From Bacteroidota bacterium (GTDB lineage: Bacteria; Bacteroidota; Bacteroidia; Bacteroidales; UBA932), in assembly GCA_029567375.1 (NCBI GenBank), contig JAKQLB010000369.1, positions 1-45,294 on the forward strand: DNA of 45,294 nt, given 5' to 3'. The notes below the pieces were generated by a model. That model searched no databases. It was not told the origin of the DNA and saw only the letters and a program-made list of their open reading frames with translations. The position numbers were made by a program, and so were the translations under genes. Of this stretch, positions 42,289 through 45,294 are shown piece by piece (positions within the stretch are counted from its first letter, which is position 1; every line of letters starts with the position of its first letter).

Positions 42289-43612
42289 TCTCCAATACCT
42301 CTGCTACAACGAAGTTGCTGCCGCAAATAAATATCAAATCCTCTTCTCCTGCCAATGAATCTGCCATCTCCAGCGCCTCCTTGACGGAAGTGGTTATGCG
42401 ACCGTTGATGCCATGATCTAAAAGTAGATTTGCCAGTTTTGCCACAGGCAAAGCCCTCTCCCCTATACTATTTGTAAAAATGAAGTGTACATCTCTGGGA
42501 AGATACATGGCTATGCTATCTACATCCTTGTCAGCTACGACGCCCAAGATAAAAAATATATTGTCATAATCGCAGGAAATCTTGTCTATTTGTTCGCGTA
42601 CCCAGCGTATGGCGTGGGCATTGTGAGCCGTATCACATATGATGGGAGCTTTACCGGGAATCCCACCCTCATTTGCCGCCTTTCTGAGACTCTCCCATCT
42701 TCCACGCAGACCCGTATAAGTGGCAGCGTTTGAGACCCCGTTTGACAATTTCTCCATATAAAGCCCCAAATCAGGCATGTTGAGCAATCCTTTCTTATAT
42801 ATCCATGCAAAAATAGCCGAAACAGTCCTAAGATTAAGGTGCTGATAATCTCCTTTGAGATCTATTTTATCAGGAGAAAGAAGTAAGAAAGGCGGAAATT
42901 CCTCAGCAAAAAAGAATTCCGAAGCTCCCACATCAGTGGCGACCTGTTCAAAAACCGAACGTGTCTCCGGTATTCTCTCTCCTACAAGTACAGGTGTTTC
43001 CGGTTTGATGATACCGGCCTTCTCACGGGCAATCTCTTCAAGCGTATGACCAAGGTATTCGCAATGTTCCAATCCTATATTGGTAATGACGGAGAGCAGC
43101 GGATTGACGACATTTGTGGAGTCCAGACGGCCTCCAAGGCCACATTCGATTACAGCAATATCAACACCACTACTACGGAACCAGTCAAACGCCATTGCCG
43201 TTGTGATTTCAAAGAATGAGGGATTATAATTATCAAGGAATTCGCGGCACCTTTCCATAAAAGCAAAGACTTCTTCTTTTGAAATCATCTCATAGGAACA
43301 TCCTGAATCGGTTTTCGATATGATTTTCATCCTCTCTCGAAAATCCGTCAGATGAGGCGACGTGTAGAGTCCCACTCTCATCCCACAGCATGCAAGAGCG
43401 GAAGCAGTCATATGCGACACAGAACCTTTTCCGTTGGTGCCTGCCACATGGATTACCTTATATTGCAATTGGGGAAATTCCAGCCATGAAATGAATGCAC
43501 GCATTGTATCAAGCCCCGGCTTGAAAGCCCTGTCTCCGACCCTTTGGTAAGAGGGAAATCGCGTGAAAAGCCACTCAAGCATCTCGTCGTATGCACTCTC
43601 TGAATATTGCAT
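42272..43612 (-). CDS. folC: FolC, dihydrofolate/folylpolyglutamate synthase
   Basis: A 446-residue Mur-ligase-family enzyme. The ATP-binding P-loop GTNGKGS is at 58-64, the TSPHLTDFRERMKI motif near 84-97, and GLGGRLDSTNVV further on. The C-terminal domain carries the DTAHNAHA motif. It adds glutamate to dihydropteroate and to reduced folates in the cytoplasm. Length is normal. A near-consensus -7 element (CAATTTTG on the minus strand, 43639-43646) with TTTG at 43670-43673 lies about 26 bases before the ATG. Its extreme C-terminus is encoded by a heptamer repeat. purL diverges from it. Confidence 0.93.
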   Translation of the reverse strand: MQYSESAYDEMLEWLFTRFPSYQRVGDRAFKPGLDTMRAFISWLEFPQLQYKVIHVAGTNGKGSVSHMTASALACCGMRVGLYTSPHLTDFRERMKIISKTDSGCSYEMISKEEVFAFMERCREFLDNYNPSFFEITTAMAFDWFRSSGVDIAVIECGLGGRLDSTNVVNPLLSVITNIGLEHCEYLGHTLEEIAREKAGIIKPETPVLVGERIPETRSVFEQVATDVGASEFFFAEEFPPFLLLSPDKIDLKGDYQHLNLRTVSAIFAWIYKKGLLNMPDLGLYMEKLSNGVSNAATYTGLRGRWESLRKAANEGGIPGKAPIICDTAHNAHAIRWVREQIDKISCDYDNIFFILGVVADKDVDSIAMYLPRDVHFIFTNSIGERALPVAKLANLLLDHGINGRITTSVKEALEMADSLAGEEDLIFICGSNFVVAEVLEIVCSV

Positions 43613-43679
43613 TTGATATCTTGTTTATATCCTTGTCACAAAATTGGGTAATAAAACTGATATATCTCTCAAAAAGCAC

Positions 43680-43687
43680 TATTTTTG
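43680..43687 (+). promoter_or_regulatory. -7 element for purL
   Basis: TATTTTTG is an exact TAnnTTTG, 27 bases before the purL ATG at 43715. No well-spaced -33 TTTG is visible. Confidence 0.5.
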
Positions 43688-43714
43688 TGTGATATATTCC
43701 AAATCTCTAATGAT

Positions 43715-45294
43715 ATGATTTCATTCTTCAGATGTACTACAGGCACTATCATAGCCGTTAAAAGTATCAATGCACTCGGTAATGATGATATTCAGGCTCT
43801 CCAATGGCTTTTCTCAGGAGCAGAACACCTGGGTACTGATAATTTAAAAGGATATTTTGCAGGTCCAAGAAGGGAAATGATAACTCCTTGGAGTACAACC
43901 GCCACGGAAATTACGCACAATATGAATATAGAAGGCATTGTGAGAATGGAAGAGTATTTTCCGGTATCCGGCCCCGGGGCCGATATCGATAAGATGCTCC
44001 AGCGTCTCTACAACGGGCTAGACCAGGAAATTTTCACTACAGACAACATATTTGAACCTGTAAGACATATCACTGATTTAGAAAGATACAACATCGAGGA
44101 AGGATTGGCACTTTCGGAGGATGAAATTGGCTATCTACACGATCTTAGCGACCGTATTGGCAGACCTTTGACCGACTCCGAAGTATTCGGTTTTTCACAG
44201 GTCAATTCGGAACATTGCCGCCACAAGATTTTCAACGGTACGTTCATCATTGACGGAAAAGAGATGCCCTCATCCCTTTTCAACCTGATCAAGAAGACTT
44301 CTAAACTCAATCCTGGCCGGATTGTTTCTGCTTACAAAGACAACTGCGCATTTGTCGAAGGGCCCCTTGTACACCTTGTCCATCCCGCATCAGGTGACAA
44401 GCCCGATTATTTTGTTAAAAGCAAACATGAGACCGTCATTTCGCTGAAAGCGGAAACACACAATTTTCCCACAACAGTGGAGCCCTTCAACGGAGCGGCG
44501 ACAGGAACGGGAGGTGAGATCAGAGACCGCATAGCCGGTGGTAAGGGAGCATTTCCCATAGCGGGAACTGCGGTCTATATGACCTCCTATCCCCGTTTCG
44601 AAGGTGAAACTCAAAGAGTATGGGAGTGCAGACCTCCACGGAAGTGGCTCTACCAGTCTCCCCTTGAGATCCTCATCAAAGCCTCCAACGGCGCGTCCGA
44701 TTTCGGTAATAAATTTGGGCAACCCCTCATCTGCGGCTCTCTTTACACCTTCGAACACTCGGAAGAGGGGCGTGATTACGGCTTTGACAAGGTGATAATG
44801 CTCGCAGGAGGTGTAGGTTTTGGTAAAAAGAAAGACTCGCTCAAGGACTCCCCTGAAGCAGGAGATGAAATAGTTCTACTCGGAGGTGACAATTACCGTA
44901 TCGGAATGGGTGGAGGTGCCGTATCATCGGTGGCTACGGGCGAATTTGGCCACGCTATTGAACTCAATGCTATTCAACGCTCCAACCCTGAAATGCAAAA
45001 ATGCGTCTATAATACCATCAGAGCTGTTGCAGAGAAGGAACACAACACTATCATATCTGTACATGACCACGGTGCCGGCGGACACCTGAACTGTCTCTCG
45101 GAGCTTGTAGAGGAAAGCGGAGGTACCATAGACATCAGTTGTCTCCCCATCGGCGATCCTACACTTTCAGCCAAAGAGATTATAGGTAACGAATCCCAGG
45201 AACGCATGGGTCTGGTAATGAAGAGCGAGGATGTGGATGAACTCAGCAGAATCGCTGAAAGAGAGCGAGCTCCATTGTATAGAATAGGCAAGAC
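43715..45294 (+). CDS. purL: Phosphoribosylformylglycinamidine synthase, C-terminus beyond window
   Basis: An open frame of 526 codons running off the right edge, starting MISFFRCTTG. It matches the N-terminal half of the large, single-chain PurL (about 1200 residues or more in this phylum). The linker and first synthase domain show SEVFGFSQVNSEHCRHK, KAETHNFPTTVEPFNGAATGTGGEIRD and SVHDHGAGG. The enzyme turns FGAR into FGAM with glutamine and ATP in purine synthesis. The earlier ATG at 43710 meets a stop at once, so 43715 is the start. The glutaminase domain lies outside the window. Confidence 0.95.
   Translation, partial: MISFFRCTTGTIIAVKSINALGNDDIQALQWLFSGAEHLGTDNLKGYFAGPRREMITPWSTTATEITHNMNIEGIVRMEEYFPVSGPGADIDKMLQRLYNGLDQEIFTTDNIFEPVRHITDLERYNIEEGLALSEDEIGYLHDLSDRIGRPLTDSEVFGFSQVNSEHCRHKIFNGTFIIDGKEMPSSLFNLIKKTSKLNPGRIVSAYKDNCAFVEGPLVHLVHPASGDKPDYFVKSKHETVISLKAETHNFPTTVEPFNGAATGTGGEIRDRIAGGKGAFPIAGTAVYMTSYPRFEGETQRVWECRPPRKWLYQSPLEILIKASNGASDFGNKFGQPLICGSLYTFEHSEEGRDYGFDKVIMLAGGVGFGKKKDSLKDSPEAGDEIVLLGGDNYRIGMGGGAVSSVATGEFGHAIELNAIQRSNPEMQKCVYNTIRAVAEKEHNTIISVHDHGAGGHLNCLSELVEESGGTIDISCLPIGDPTLSAKEIIGNESQERMGLVMKSEDVDELSRIAERERAPLYRIGK

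Overview
The window looks like the chromosome of an anaerobic, fermentative member of the Bacteroidota, most likely order Bacteroidales. The evidence is as follows. Nine genes or operons are preceded by exact copies of the Bacteroidota -7 element TAnnTTTG at a sensible distance, and Shine-Dalgarno sites are generally absent. There is a pyrophosphate-type phosphofructokinase, an IspG of the plant/Bacteroidota lineage, an [FeFe]-hydrogenase maturase (HydG), an AtoE short-chain fatty acid permease, and a nucleotide-sugar locus resembling those of Porphyromonas and Tannerella. Coding density is very high: no gene-free stretch exceeds about 150 bases. I found no tRNA, rRNA, CRISPR array, insertion sequence or prophage.

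Region 1 (1-9100, minus strand) is a surface-polysaccharide locus. It reads wbpA, wbpB, wbpD, wbpE, an unusual phosphoglycosyl transferase, a WbpP-type 4-epimerase, a CapE-type 4,6-dehydratase, and a Wzx flippase that runs off the left edge. WbpA/B/E/D form a complete route to UDP-2,3-diacetamido-2,3-dideoxyglucuronic acid. An intrinsic terminator or attenuator separates wbpA from the rest. Region 2 (9176-13797, minus) has a small HAD hydrolase translationally coupled to a secreted alpha/beta hydrolase, then a pair made of PPi-phosphofructokinase and a cytoplasmic GH13 amylase.

Region 3 (13889-24363, plus) is a tightly packed run: ligA, yihY, hydG, a RelA/SpoT homologue, a Big_5 lipoprotein, an outer-membrane barrel protein and ispG. 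Region 4 (24381-26876, minus) holds a tyrosine phosphatase and a secreted C69 dipeptidase. Region 5 (26990-31308, plus) is carAB; CarA has lost the usual catalytic His and Glu of its glutaminase site.

Region 6 (31453-37741, plus) is the most interesting part. It is a six-gene operon of heterodisulfide-reductase-like proteins: HdrC, HdrB, a minimal HdrA, a second HdrC, and a membrane HdrE-HdrD fusion. The last gene is a cysteate-synthase homologue. Cysteate synthase is the first enzyme of one archaeal coenzyme M pathway and also feeds bacterial sulfonolipids, so the operon suggests an undescribed link between sulfonate or thiol metabolism and a membrane electron-transfer complex. A SulP anion transporter converges on it.

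Region 7 (37746-45294) has sulP, atoE, a lipoprotein M19 dipeptidase, folC and the start of purL. Four intergenic spots carry degenerate tandem repeats with a seven-base period, sitting at or across the 3' ends of minus-strand genes. They look like one dispersed repeat family.
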